From Deltaproteobacteria bacterium (GTDB lineage: Bacteria > Myxococcota > JACPTQ01), in assembly GCA_016192705.1 (NCBI GenBank), contig JACPTQ010000053.1, positions 85,258 to 149,257 on the forward strand: a stretch of 64,000 nucleotides of DNA, in the 5' to 3' direction. The notes below the pieces were generated by a model. The model did not search any database. It worked only from the letters and a program-made list of their open reading frames with translations, and was not told where the DNA came from. Shown here one piece after another: positions 25,972 through 34,412 of the stretch (its first letter is position 1; every line of letters starts with the position of its first letter). The position numbers were made by a program, and so were the translations under genes.

Positions 25972-25983
25972 GGCACGCCCTCC

Positions 25984-27645
25984 TTACCGCGTAACAGGTT
26001 TCACATCCATGCGGTGTCGGCCCCACGACGTGAGACCGTCCACCACCTCACGCGTCACGACGATGACGTGATCGATGCCGATGGTTCCAACGACGCCGTT
26101 CGGTCCAATCGACGACCCGATCCGCGCCGTGTGCGATTTCCCCGTCGGGTCATAGATCATTGCCTGCGCGGGAACGCCGGGGCTCGACACGACGCCGCCA
26201 AGCCGCAAGTCCGCGAGCGCGTAACGTTCGAGGGGCGGCTTCCCTTCGGTCCCCGGAAGCGATTCGGCTTCACCCGGGCCCGTACGAAACGGATCGCGAA
26301 CTTCGCGGCGATCGGGGAGTGGGCGCGGGCGCTCGGGCGCAACGGGGCGCGCGCGAAACGTCGCGATGGTGACGCCGGTGCCACCCAGCTTAAGGAACCC
26401 CTCGCTGAGTTGCGTCGCTTCGGTCCATTCGTTTGATGCCTGAAGCGATTCGAGGGTGCGCGTGAGGTCCAGCGGGTCTCTGGCCGCGGCGCGCAGGCGC
26501 ACGCGATCGCCGCTCACCTCGAGGCCTTCGATGTGCGCGCGCCGACTGACGAGGCCCGAGAGCGCGGCGAGGGCGTGGCCAACGAACGTCTTCAAGCCGG
26601 TCGTGCGACGGTATTCGGTCTGAAGGCGTATCAGTTCTTCGCGGCGCGCCTGAAGAACATCGAGTGACGACGTCGGTGTGAACTTCGGGTTCAGAATCGC
26701 GGGCCGCACCGCGGATTCGCGGCCGAGTGCGCGACGGTGGCTGTACGCAACGACAATCGCATCGCCGGACGCGGCGGCATCGGCACCGACTTGTTGAGCG
26801 CGGGTCAGGTTGAGCGCTTTCACCACCACGGGGCGATTCCAGCGCGCGATGAGGTCCAGCCATTCGATGAACGCGTGAAATGCGCCGCGCAATCGGATGG
26901 TCGCTGGGTCGGCGACGAAGCGCTCGTCACTCGAACGAGGTCGCGGCTCGACGCCAACGACCGTGAGACCGGCTCGTTTCGCGAACAGGAACAGCTCGCG
27001 CTTGATCTCGTCAAATCGCGCCTCCGCCGCAAACGGCGCGGAGAGGGTCTCGACTTCGCGGCGGGCCGATTCGATCTCGGCGGCCATGGCCCGAACGCGT
27101 GTAAACAGCTCACGCTCAAGTTGTGACGTGGCGTAGAGGCGGGACTCCAGCGTCGCAAGGGAAGAGCCGACTTCGCGCGCTTGGCGATGCGCCGTTTCGC
27201 CGAAACGCTTGAGGAGGTCCGCGGACGACGCACGCGACCCGCGAAAACCCAACAGCTCATCGCGCACCTCGGCACAATCGGCGAGCGATGCTGGGACCTC
27301 GGCGCCACCGGCAACGGCGCGAATCACGGGGACCAGCTCCGGCGCGGCATCGACCGCGTAAAGCCAAAGCGCACGCGTCTTCTGCTTCGCGACCACCGCA
27401 AGAGCTTGCGCCTTTGCGTCGCGTGCAAGCGCCTCGAGCGGTCCTGGGCCATACGACAGACTCTCTTCGCCGCGACGCGCGACCTCGGCGTCAACCGCCT
27501 TGGCTCGGTCGCCGATGGCGCGACAGTTCTCGCCGACGCGACGCGCCACGTCGTCGGGTGATTCGCTGGGCGCGCGGCAGGAAGAAAAGAGAAGAGAAAC
27601 CACAGAGACACAGAGGCATGGAGGCCGGAAAAGAGAGACGCTCAC
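25984..27645 (-). CDS. lipoprotein with apparent PilO-, PilN- and PilP-like domains fused
   Basis: 553 residues. GTG 27645 overlaps the AAA gene stop (GTGA). Signal peptide with lipobox FSSC, Cys23. A helical segment leads to a PilO-like domain (FDEIKRELFLFAKRAGLTVV... IRLRGAFHAFIEWLDLIARWNRPVVV), then a PilN C-terminal-like domain (LKTFVGHALAALSGLVSRRA, LEVSGDRVRLRAAARD, TRTLESLQASNEW), then a C-terminal PilP domain (PPLERYALADLRLGGVV, AMIYDPTGKSHTARIGSSIG, VVTREVVDG). In type IV pilus machines PilN, PilO and PilP are separate proteins that form the periplasmic alignment complex. Here one lipoprotein seems to carry all three folds. PilP assignment is firmest; PilO and PilN are from pattern only. 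Confidence 0.7.
   Translation of the reverse strand: MSVSLFRPPCLCVSVVSLLFSSCRAPSESPDDVARRVGENCRAIGDRAKAVDAEVARRGEESLSYGPGPLEALARDAKAQALAVVAKQKTRALWLYAVDAAPELVPVIRAVAGGAEVPASLADCAEVRDELLGFRGSRASSADLLKRFGETAHRQAREVGSSLATLESRLYATSQLERELFTRVRAMAAEIESARREVETLSAPFAAEARFDEIKRELFLFAKRAGLTVVGVEPRPRSSDERFVADPATIRLRGAFHAFIEWLDLIARWNRPVVVKALNLTRAQQVGADAAASGDAIVVAYSHRRALGRESAVRPAILNPKFTPTSSLDVLQARREELIRLQTEYRRTTGLKTFVGHALAALSGLVSRRAHIEGLEVSGDRVRLRAAARDPLDLTRTLESLQASNEWTEATQLSEGFLKLGGTGVTIATFRARPVAPERPRPLPDRREVRDPFRTGPGEAESLPGTEGKPPLERYALADLRLGGVVSSPGVPAQAMIYDPTGKSHTARIGSSIGPNGVVGTIGIDHVIVVTREVVDGLTSWGRHRMDVKPVTR
27581..27640 (+). repeat. dispersed CCACAGAGACACAGAGG repeat inside the PilP-like lipoprotein gene
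   Basis: The plus strand reads AAACCACAGAGACACAGAGG then CATGGAGGC. It aligns closely with 48621-48670. On the minus strand it encodes residues 2-22 of the lipoprotein, that is, nearly all of its signal peptide. Confidence 0.7.
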
Positions 27646-29150
27646 GGCTCGCCGCCGCGGGAGGCCTTCACGGCGCGCGTGTCGGCCCAACGCTTGATCT
27701 GCTTGATGCGCTCCGCCATCGTTGTCGACAGCGGCACCATGCGCGACGTCGCCTTGTACAGGTCCGACATATCGAGCGCGCGACGTTGCCCATACGCCTC
27801 GTAAATCCCACTGACAACGCACTGCTCAATCTCCGCGCCGCTCCACCCCATGGTCGTTTGCGCGAGCGACAAGATTTCGAGTCCCCGCGGATCGATCCCG
27901 CGTTTCGCGAGGTGCACCGCAAAAATCTCCTGGCGCTCATCGAGCGTCGGCAGGTCGACGAAAAAAATCTCGTCGAAGCGCCCCTTGCGAAGCAGCTCGG
28001 GCGGCAATGCGTCGATCTCGTTCGCCGTCGCTGCGACAAACACAAACGACTTCTTTTCCTGCATCCACGTCAAAAACGTCGAAAAAATCCGCGTATCGGC
28101 GCCGCCCCCCGCGCGCCCCGTTCCAACAATCGCGGTCTCAATCTCATCAACCCACAAGATCGACGGCGCAACCGACTCCGCCGTTCTGACCGCCGTCCCG
28201 AGCGCAGCCTCCGGCGTCCCAGCCGCGCCGCTAAACACAAGGTTCATGTCGAGCCGCAAAAGTGGCATATGCCACGCGGCCGCAATCGCTTGCACGCACA
28301 AACTTTTTCCGCATCCACTGATGCCCGTGAAGAGCACCCCCTTCGGCATCGGCAGCCCCGCGTTCCGCGCCTCACTCGAAAAATAATGCTCGCGGAGCTT
28401 CAGCCACTCCTTCAAATTCTCAAGCCCACCCAGCTCCTCGTACCGCACGTGCGACGAAATGAAATCGAGAATCCCCGACTTTCGCACGATTTGACGCTTC
28501 TCTTCTTGCAGGAGGTCGCTCGACCCCATGTCGATCTGCTTTCGACTCATGAAAAGCCGCGTGAGCGCCGACCGCACTTCGTCTGCCGTCAACCCCGCGA
28601 GGCTCTTCAAAAACTCCGCGCGCTCATCATCGTTCATGGCGATTGTCGCTTTCGGGAAGGCCACGGCGACGCTGTGAAAAATCTCGTCGATTTCGACGAG
28701 CGTCGGAAGCGCGAAGTCCACCACCGCGACGTCCTTTTCCACATCGGGCGGCAACACGAGGCGCGGGCCCACCAAGAAAATCGTTTTGTAGACGGCCTTC
28801 AGCGCCTGGTAGATGTCGCGAAGTCGTCGCACGACGCGCGCATCCCCAAAGTGCGCATGCAAATCCTTAAACGCGTAGAGCGCACTGCCCTTCCGACTCA
28901 GCACGTGATCCAGCGCCGCGAGCGGCTCGCGCGTCTCGGGGTCTTCTACGCCTTCGAGCGATACGCCCTCCGTCACGCTCCACGTGAAAAACGGCACGGG
29001 ACTCGCGAACGCCTTCGCCGCGACGTCGCGCAGCGTGTCGAGAACGCGCTCCTCTTCCCACGACACGACGTACACAATCGACACCTTTGCCGCAATCAGG
29101 CGCCGCAACATCTCGTAATTCGACTGTCGCTCTGCGCTCAGCGAGGCCAT
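27642..29150 (-). CDS. Ycf46-type AAA ATPase
   Basis: 502 residues. The N-terminal half (about 1-230) is the Ycf46-family domain: IVYVVSWEEERVLDTL, FFTWSVTEG, LRDIYQ. The AAA module follows: Walker A GISGCGKS, Walker B ILWVDEIE, sensor/second region of homology with TANEIDALPPELLRKGRFDE including the arginine finger, and an SRH-lid helical domain. Cyanobacterial and chloroplast Ycf46 proteins are poorly understood; some link to CO2 uptake or phage-defence-like modules. Here it sits between moaE (3-base gap) and the pilus-like lipoprotein gene (overlap), suggesting it powers or remodels that complex. Cytoplasmic. Confidence 0.88.
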   Translation of the reverse strand: MASLSAERQSNYEMLRRLIAAKVSIVYVVSWEEERVLDTLRDVAAKAFASPVPFFTWSVTEGVSLEGVEDPETREPLAALDHVLSRKGSALYAFKDLHAHFGDARVVRRLRDIYQALKAVYKTIFLVGPRLVLPPDVEKDVAVVDFALPTLVEIDEIFHSVAVAFPKATIAMNDDERAEFLKSLAGLTADEVRSALTRLFMSRKQIDMGSSDLLQEEKRQIVRKSGILDFISSHVRYEELGGLENLKEWLKLREHYFSSEARNAGLPMPKGVLFTGISGCGKSLCVQAIAAAWHMPLLRLDMNLVFSGAAGTPEAALGTAVRTAESVAPSILWVDEIETAIVGTGRAGGGADTRIFSTFLTWMQEKKSFVFVAATANEIDALPPELLRKGRFDEIFFVDLPTLDERQEIFAVHLAKRGIDPRGLEILSLAQTTMGWSGAEIEQCVVSGIYEAYGQRRALDMSDLYKATSRMVPLSTTMAERIKQIKRWADTRAVKASRGGEP

Positions 29151-29153
29151 CGC

Positions 29154-29573
29154 TTAAGGTTTACACCCGACCCAGTGGGTTCCGTCGGGCCCCGTTTCGC
29201 GCTTCCAGATCGGCACCGTTTCCTTCAAATGATCGATCGCAAACGCGCACGCCTCAAACGCCTCACGACGATGCGGCGCCGCAACCGCAATAACGACGGC
29301 GACATCCCCAACGGCGAGCGCGCCCACGCGATGCCGCAGCGCCACGCGAACGCCCGGCCACCGCGCCTTCACCGTCTCAACGACTTCCGCGAGCTTCGCC
29401 GCCGCCATCTCGGGGTACGCCTCGTAATCGAGCCGCGTCACGGCGTGCCCCTCGTTTTCATCGCGCACGCGGCCCGTGAACGTCACAACCGCCCCTAGGC
29501 CCGCCGCCGCGACCTCCCGCTCCACCGCTTCGGCGTGTATTTCTTCACTCGTGATTCTGCTCACCGCGTCCAT
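29154..29573 (-). CDS. moaE: molybdopterin synthase large subunit MoaE
   Basis: 139 residues, normal for MoaE. It shows FTGRVRDENEGHAV, LDYEAYPEMA, RVALRHRVGALAVGD, and the active-site region VPIWKRE with the catalytic lysine, then HWVGCKP. MoaE with thiocarboxylated MoaD inserts sulfur into precursor Z to make molybdopterin. I chose ATG 29573; a longer frame from 29708 runs through the simple repeat. moaD lies just upstream. The rest of the moa pathway is not in this window. The tungstate transporter at 35358-37999 would feed the same cofactor. Confidence 0.93.
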   Translation of the reverse strand: MDAVSRITSEEIHAEAVEREVAAAGLGAVVTFTGRVRDENEGHAVTRLDYEAYPEMAAAKLAEVVETVKARWPGVRVALRHRVGALAVGDVAVVIAVAAPHRREAFEACAFAIDHLKETVPIWKRETGPDGTHWVGCKP

Positions 29574-29580
29574 TTGATCC

Positions 29581-29678
29581 GCTTCCGCAACCGCAACCGC
29601 AACCGCTCCCGCAACCGCAACCGCTCCCGTACTCGTACTGGTACTCGTTGTCGTGCTCGTGCTCGTATTCGTGCTCGC
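29581..29678. repeat. simple repeat between moaD and moaE
   Basis: Two blocks: CCGCAA/CCGCTC hexamers (29584-29628) and then TACTCG/GTGCTC hexamers (29629-29678). The second block continues to 5 bases before the moaD stop codon. It separates the two subunit genes that usually abut. Confidence 0.75.
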
Positions 29679-29682
29679 TTCT

Positions 29683-29940
29683 TCACCAGATCCCGCTTCC
29701 CCCCGCAATCGGCGGAATCAGCGCCGCCTCATCGCCATCCCGCAACACAAGATCTTTTTTTGCGTATTCGCGATTGACCGACACCACGATGCGCGGCATG
29801 AGCGCCGCCAGCGTCGGGTACTTCGCCGCCATCGCCTCGCGAAACGCCGCGACGGTCGCCCCGTCCACGACGTCCCACGTCTCCTCGTCGAGCCCGGTCT
29901 TTTCGCGAACCACCGCGAAGTATCGTACGCGCACCTTCAC
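29683..29940 (-). CDS. moaD: molybdopterin synthase small subunit MoaD with 4-residue C-terminal extension
   Basis: 85 residues with the ubiquitin-like MoaD fold: MKVRVRYFAVVREKTG, PRIVVSVNREYAKKD, LRDGDEAALIPPIAGG. MoaD normally ends in Gly-Gly, the site of adenylation and thiocarboxylation. Here the reading frame runs on to give SGIW after the Gly-Gly before a TGA at 29683-29685. As written the C-terminus is blocked, so processing by a protease or an error in the stop position is needed for function. The simple repeat right after the stop suggests slippage may have moved it. Confidence 0.88.
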   Translation of the reverse strand: MKVRVRYFAVVREKTGLDEETWDVVDGATVAAFREAMAAKYPTLAALMPRIVVSVNREYAKKDLVLRDGDEAALIPPIAGGSGIW

Positions 29941-29982
29941 GCCTCAACCGTACGAGCGCGCCCGAGCGGAGTCAAGAAACCG

Positions 29983-30011
29983 TTGACGATTCCCATCGAT
30001 TTCTGTACTCT
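29983..30011 (+). promoter_or_regulatory. probable sigma-70-type promoter for the IPT/TIG lipoprotein gene
   Basis: TTGACG (29983-29988), 17-base spacer, TACTCT (30006-30011). The next gene starts at 30048 and is preceded by CGGAGGG, leaving a leader of about 30 bases. Confidence 0.5.
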
Positions 30012-30047
30012 GCGCGGTTCTTAAAAGGCCGTCGGAGGGTTTTCAAC

Positions 30048-32867
30048 ATGAAAAGCCGAATCACCTCGATCATCGGGACCGCGCTCGCCTTTGCGTGTGC
30101 AACGGGCAGCGGCGAAAAGCCAAGTGGCGACGGGAACGCGCTTTGCGCGAAACCGACCTTTGTAAAGCCAAGCGGCCACGCGAGCGTGTTGTTCGAGATC
30201 GACGCGACGGCAATTCAGGGCCCAACGACGACGAACGCACGCCCCGCGTTTCGGCGATACGCGGATGGCGACATGCAGTGGAAGGGGTCGCTCATTTACG
30301 ACGCGCGCACGAACGTCGCGACGTACGATTCGTCGTGGGCCGCCGAGCGCGGGCCGTATCCGCCGATGTACGACGACGGGCCGATCTGCGAGGGCGGGCA
30401 CGAGGCGCCGGACGCCGTGAAGGGAGACGGAAAGTTTTCGGTCGAAGTTTACGTGAAGCCGGGCGACGCGGACCAAGTGTTCGAGTATGGCGCGGTGAAC
30501 GAATTCGGTAATTGGATTTGGGAGGGGGCGAACGGGACGTTCACGATTAGGGCGAAATCGACCGATGCGGTGACGGCGTCGGGATACAAGTTTCACGTTT
30601 ATGGGCAGTACAACTTGAAGGTCACGCTCGACACAGCCACGATGCACGCCGATTTCAAGCCGTTCGACCCGACGACGCAGACGGTGTGGCTGAAGGGTTC
30701 GATGAACTCGTGGACGCCGGTGCAGCTGCGCGACGACGGGCTAAAGGGCGACGAACGCGCGGGCGACGGGGTCTACACGTATGAGCACCGTGCGAATTTG
30801 GGCGCGCACGACGGGATGCTGTACGACGGGCAGCACGCGCAGTTTACGTTTGTGTTCAACAGCGCCGAAGGGACGGAGTACAAGGCGGCGGCGAACGGGC
30901 TCACGGAAGGCGTCAAGGCGTACGTCGATTACCCGACGCCGGGGACGTGGCGCGAAGTGCCGATTGCGTTAGAGCGCGAGAGCCGCGGGCGCGCGCAGAA
31001 CACGACGGTCGTGGTTGGAAATGGCGCGGGCGGCGGTGGTGGAGGCGGAGGCGGGATTGACGGCGGCGCCCCGGGAACGCCTGAAGTCTTGCTCGTCGAG
31101 CCGGCGCTTGGGGCGACGACAGGTGGTACAGCGGTCGTCGTCACCGGGATGCGGTTCGCGACGGGCGCGACGGTGACGTTTGGCGGCGCGGCGGCGACGG
31201 AAGTTGTTGTCGTGAGCGAGACCGAGATTCGCGCGAAGACGCCATCGCACGCGGCGGGCGCCGTCGATGTGGTCGTGGAGAATCCGGGCGGGCAGAAGGG
31301 GACCTATGCGAGTGGCTTTTCGTTCACGGGGTCGCTTGCGGTGACGAGCCTCACGCCCGATCGCGGGTCGCCGGCCGGCGGAACGACGGTAACAATTGCG
31401 GGCGCAGGTTTCGAAGACGGCGTCACGGTGAAGTTTGGCGACGCACCCGCGGTTGATGTGCAGCGACGGAGCGCAACCGAAATCGTTTGCAAAACGCCCG
31501 CGCACGCGCTCGGGGGCGTCGACGTTGTCGTGAAGAACCCGGACAACGCGAGCGCGCAAAAGCGGTTTACGTATGCGGCCGCCGTCGGATGGGCGACGAT
31601 TCAACATCCGGCGTCGCTGAGCGTCACGGTCGGCGCGCAAAGCGACTACCTTTATGGTCGCGTCTACGTTGACGGCGTCACCGCGGGTGCTGGGCGCGGG
31701 CTCGGCGTCAAAGCGCAAGCCGGGTTTGGCGACGTTGGAACGACGCCCGACGCCACGTGGACGTGGGTCGACGCCGAGTGGAACGCTGACTTCGGAAATA
31801 ACGACGAATACCGCGCGCGCTTAGCGCCACAGAACGCCGGCGCGTTCGACGTCGCGTTTCGCTTCTCAGCCGACGATGGCGCGACGTGGGAGGTCGCGGA
31901 CCGCGACGGAACGACGAACGGCTGGAGCTCCGCGCAGGCGATCAAAATGACGGTCTACGGGATGAACGCGTTTGGAATCACCAGCGTCACGCCCGACTTC
32001 GGCACGGTGAGTGGAACGACGAACGTGACGATCCGAGGAAACGCTTTTCAGCAAAACATGTCGGTGACGTTTGGTGGCACCCCCGCGACGAACATTGTCG
32101 TCGTGAGTGCAACAGAACTGACAGCGACAGCGCCAAAGCGCGCGGCGGGCCGCGTCGCCGTCGAAATCAAAGACGTCGCGAACAATCTAACCGCGACGAA
32201 GGCCGACGGGTTCGCGTACGTCGCGAAAATTGCCAGCGCGCCGACAATTGACGGAGCCCTTGCCGATTGGCCGGCCGATTTCCTCGTCGCGTCGCAAAAT
32301 GCCGCATGCGCCGGAAGCTGGGGTGCCTCGAACACGCTCGCCGATCTTTACTTCGCCTACGACGACACCAACCTTTACATCGGCATCCGCGGGAAAACCG
32401 AGACCGCAACGTCAAACCACAACGCGATCGTCGCGTACCTCGACACCGACTACGCAAGCGGCCAAGGTCGCCTCCTTTCCGATTTGACCGACAACAACGG
32501 TTTGCTCGATTCGCACATTTCAGGATCGTTCGCGTTCAGCGACGCAGACTTCCGACCCGACTACGCGGTTGCGACGCGCGACATGGCTGCTGTTGCGGCC
32601 GACGCGTGCTCCGATAGCGCGGGCCTTCGCGGGTTTGCGAACCCAGCCGACTTCGCTTGGATCTGTACGGGCGTCGTGGTCGCGACGGGCGTCAACGCCG
32701 TTGAGATCAAGATTCCGCGCGCGCAAGTCAATCCAACAGCGCGTGGTGCGCTTTCGGTTTTGCTTACGAATTCAGACGGATCGGCCTACAGCAACGAGCT
32801 GCTTCCAGCACGACCGGGCGCAACTTGTACGAGCAACGCGCCCGTTTTCGCGTTCGACCTTCGCTAA
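30048..32867 (+). CDS. large multidomain lipoprotein with IPT/TIG domains and carbohydrate-binding-like modules
   Basis: 939 residues, signal with lipobox AFAC. A middle module at about 215-310 (VWLKGSMNSWTPVQLRDDG, GDGVYTYEH) resembles starch-binding-like beta-sandwiches. A Gly-run linker follows, then two IPT/TIG domains (VEPALGATTGGTAVVVTGM; LTPDRGSPAGGTTVTIAG), a beta-rich domain, and a third IPT/TIG (VTPDFGTVSGTTNVTIRG). The C-terminal about 200 residues (APTIDGALADWPADF, YFAYDDTNLYIGIRGKT) look like a CBM9/DOMON-type sandwich. It is probably a cell-surface binding protein; no catalytic motif is seen. It has its own promoter and good ribosome site. Confidence 0.85.
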   Translation: MKSRITSIIGTALAFACATGSGEKPSGDGNALCAKPTFVKPSGHASVLFEIDATAIQGPTTTNARPAFRRYADGDMQWKGSLIYDARTNVATYDSSWAAERGPYPPMYDDGPICEGGHEAPDAVKGDGKFSVEVYVKPGDADQVFEYGAVNEFGNWIWEGANGTFTIRAKSTDAVTASGYKFHVYGQYNLKVTLDTATMHADFKPFDPTTQTVWLKGSMNSWTPVQLRDDGLKGDERAGDGVYTYEHRANLGAHDGMLYDGQHAQFTFVFNSAEGTEYKAAANGLTEGVKAYVDYPTPGTWREVPIALERESRGRAQNTTVVVGNGAGGGGGGGGGIDGGAPGTPEVLLVEPALGATTGGTAVVVTGMRFATGATVTFGGAAATEVVVVSETEIRAKTPSHAAGAVDVVVENPGGQKGTYASGFSFTGSLAVTSLTPDRGSPAGGTTVTIAGAGFEDGVTVKFGDAPAVDVQRRSATEIVCKTPAHALGGVDVVVKNPDNASAQKRFTYAAAVGWATIQHPASLSVTVGAQSDYLYGRVYVDGVTAGAGRGLGVKAQAGFGDVGTTPDATWTWVDAEWNADFGNNDEYRARLAPQNAGAFDVAFRFSADDGATWEVADRDGTTNGWSSAQAIKMTVYGMNAFGITSVTPDFGTVSGTTNVTIRGNAFQQNMSVTFGGTPATNIVVVSATELTATAPKRAAGRVAVEIKDVANNLTATKADGFAYVAKIASAPTIDGALADWPADFLVASQNAACAGSWGASNTLADLYFAYDDTNLYIGIRGKTETATSNHNAIVAYLDTDYASGQGRLLSDLTDNNGLLDSHISGSFAFSDADFRPDYAVATRDMAAVAADACSDSAGLRGFANPADFAWICTGVVVATGVNAVEIKIPRAQVNPTARGALSVLLTNSDGSAYSNELLPARPGATCTSNAPVFAFDLR

Positions 32868-32944
32868 CCGACCTTCTATTCACGTTGAATAAATCAGACG
32901 GGCTCACCGTCTATCCCTGTATCGAAACCCGAGGAGGGGTATCC

Positions 32945-34408
32945 GTGAAGAACCGATTGATCTTGTTCGTTTTTCCGTCAGTTCTGGCCACTTCGTCCGC
33001 GTTTGCGTGGAACGAGCTATCGCACGAAAAGATTACGAAGCTTGCGACGATGCGCCTCGGCTGGCTCGACGCGTACGGGGCCGTCGAGTACCGGCCGATC
33101 AAGGAGTTCGTTGACGCGCTGCGTTTTGATCTCGCGAAATCACCGCTTCCTGTCGCGGCGCCGGAAAAATTCAATTTTCGCAAGTGGGGGCTTTTGCGTT
33201 GGGACGAGGCGACGGCTAAATCGAAGCAATCGAAATACATCGGCGCGACGACGTCGGTCAGCCCGAAGGAACTGCGTGAATTCATCCAACACTTGCTGCT
33301 CGGACCGCGCTTCAAACTCGCACCGCGTCTTGGTGAGACGGTCGGTGGAAAAGTCGACGCGCGAAAAATCCTCGAGCGTTACGCCTCGGAGCCCGATGCC
33401 AACATGGATAAGGGGCTCGATGCGTCGTGGCACCAAAGCCTCATGGGCGGCACCGACGTGAACGTCACGTCGTCACAAGGGTTTCGGCACATGTCGTTCC
33501 TTTACAATTTTCTCGGCGAACCGGGCGATCGCGCGCAGCTTTTTTACGACCTCGCGCTGAAGGCGTTCAAACTTGGATTCCCGTATTGGGGTTTCCGCTT
33601 TCTTGCGTGGACGTTTCACTATGTAGAAGACCTGACGATGCCGTTCCACGCGGCGATGATCCCGTCGCTTTCGCTCATTCGGATTAAGGGGACGCTCTTC
33701 GGCAACGACCCGGGTGCGGGCGGGGCCGACCCCGCGGCGCTGACGGCGAACGACATTTCATTCGACCCGGCTGGTGGCTCTGCAGTCGGGGCGAACGAGA
33801 CCGCGATTGCGACGGCCGTGAAGGCGCAGAAGAACGGTTTTGGAAAAATGAAAGAGGTCTACATTCGTATTAATTCGAACTACCACTCGCTCGTCGAACG
33901 GTGGCTCGACGAAGTTTTTGTTTACGATCGCTGCAAGCGGGGCGCGAACGCGGACCGTGCGTGCCTTAAGATCATGTCGGCGCCGGTCGGCGACGAGGGC
34001 GACATCGGCGAATGGCCGGGCCTGCGTCTCGGCGGGTACGTTCGAGAAGTCGCGCTAGAACGCGCCGATGACGCGAGGTCGGACGCGGGCGATTTTGCGA
34101 AGGCCGCGATCGTTTTCTTCACGAAGAAGTTCATGACACCGCCACCCGGAAAACCACTCACGGAGATCGAGGGCGTACAGGACGCGGGCGGCAATGCGGT
34201 GCCGATGGGCGCCTTCTACGATAGGCTCGGGAACAACGTCGACGCGGATGCGCGGCTGCGCGGCGTGCCGAAAGACACGACCGAGTCGTACGCGAAACGA
34301 ATGGAAGCGCTCGCGACGATTTGGCGCATCGCGAATGGCGAATTCAAGCGGGCCGGGCAAGCGGTGCGACGCGTGATGAAGGAAGTGAAGAAGGCGCTCG
34401 GCAAGTAG
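32945..34408 (+). CDS. exported zinc-dependent phospholipase C / P1-nuclease-like enzyme
   Basis: 487 residues. GTG 32945 follows GAGGAGGGG. The signal peptide ends SSAFA, so the mature protein would begin WNELSH: a free N-terminal Trp followed by His at position 6. In zinc phospholipase C and S1/P1 nucleases the N-terminal Trp and this His bind zinc. The second cluster FHYVEDLTMPFHA has the H-x3-D-x5-H spacing, and YHSLVERW gives H-x3-E as in phospholipase C. It likely hydrolyses phospholipids or nucleic acids outside the cytoplasm; the H-x3-E favours the lipase branch. An inverted repeat (AGACGG/CCGTCT, 32896-32912) lies upstream. Confidence 0.78.
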   Translation: MKNRLILFVFPSVLATSSAFAWNELSHEKITKLATMRLGWLDAYGAVEYRPIKEFVDALRFDLAKSPLPVAAPEKFNFRKWGLLRWDEATAKSKQSKYIGATTSVSPKELREFIQHLLLGPRFKLAPRLGETVGGKVDARKILERYASEPDANMDKGLDASWHQSLMGGTDVNVTSSQGFRHMSFLYNFLGEPGDRAQLFYDLALKAFKLGFPYWGFRFLAWTFHYVEDLTMPFHAAMIPSLSLIRIKGTLFGNDPGAGGADPAALTANDISFDPAGGSAVGANETAIATAVKAQKNGFGKMKEVYIRINSNYHSLVERWLDEVFVYDRCKRGANADRACLKIMSAPVGDEGDIGEWPGLRLGGYVREVALERADDARSDAGDFAKAAIVFFTKKFMTPPPGKPLTEIEGVQDAGGNAVPMGAFYDRLGNNVDADARLRGVPKDTTESYAKRMEALATIWRIANGEFKRAGQAVRRVMKEVKKALGK

Positions 34409-34412
34409 CGCG

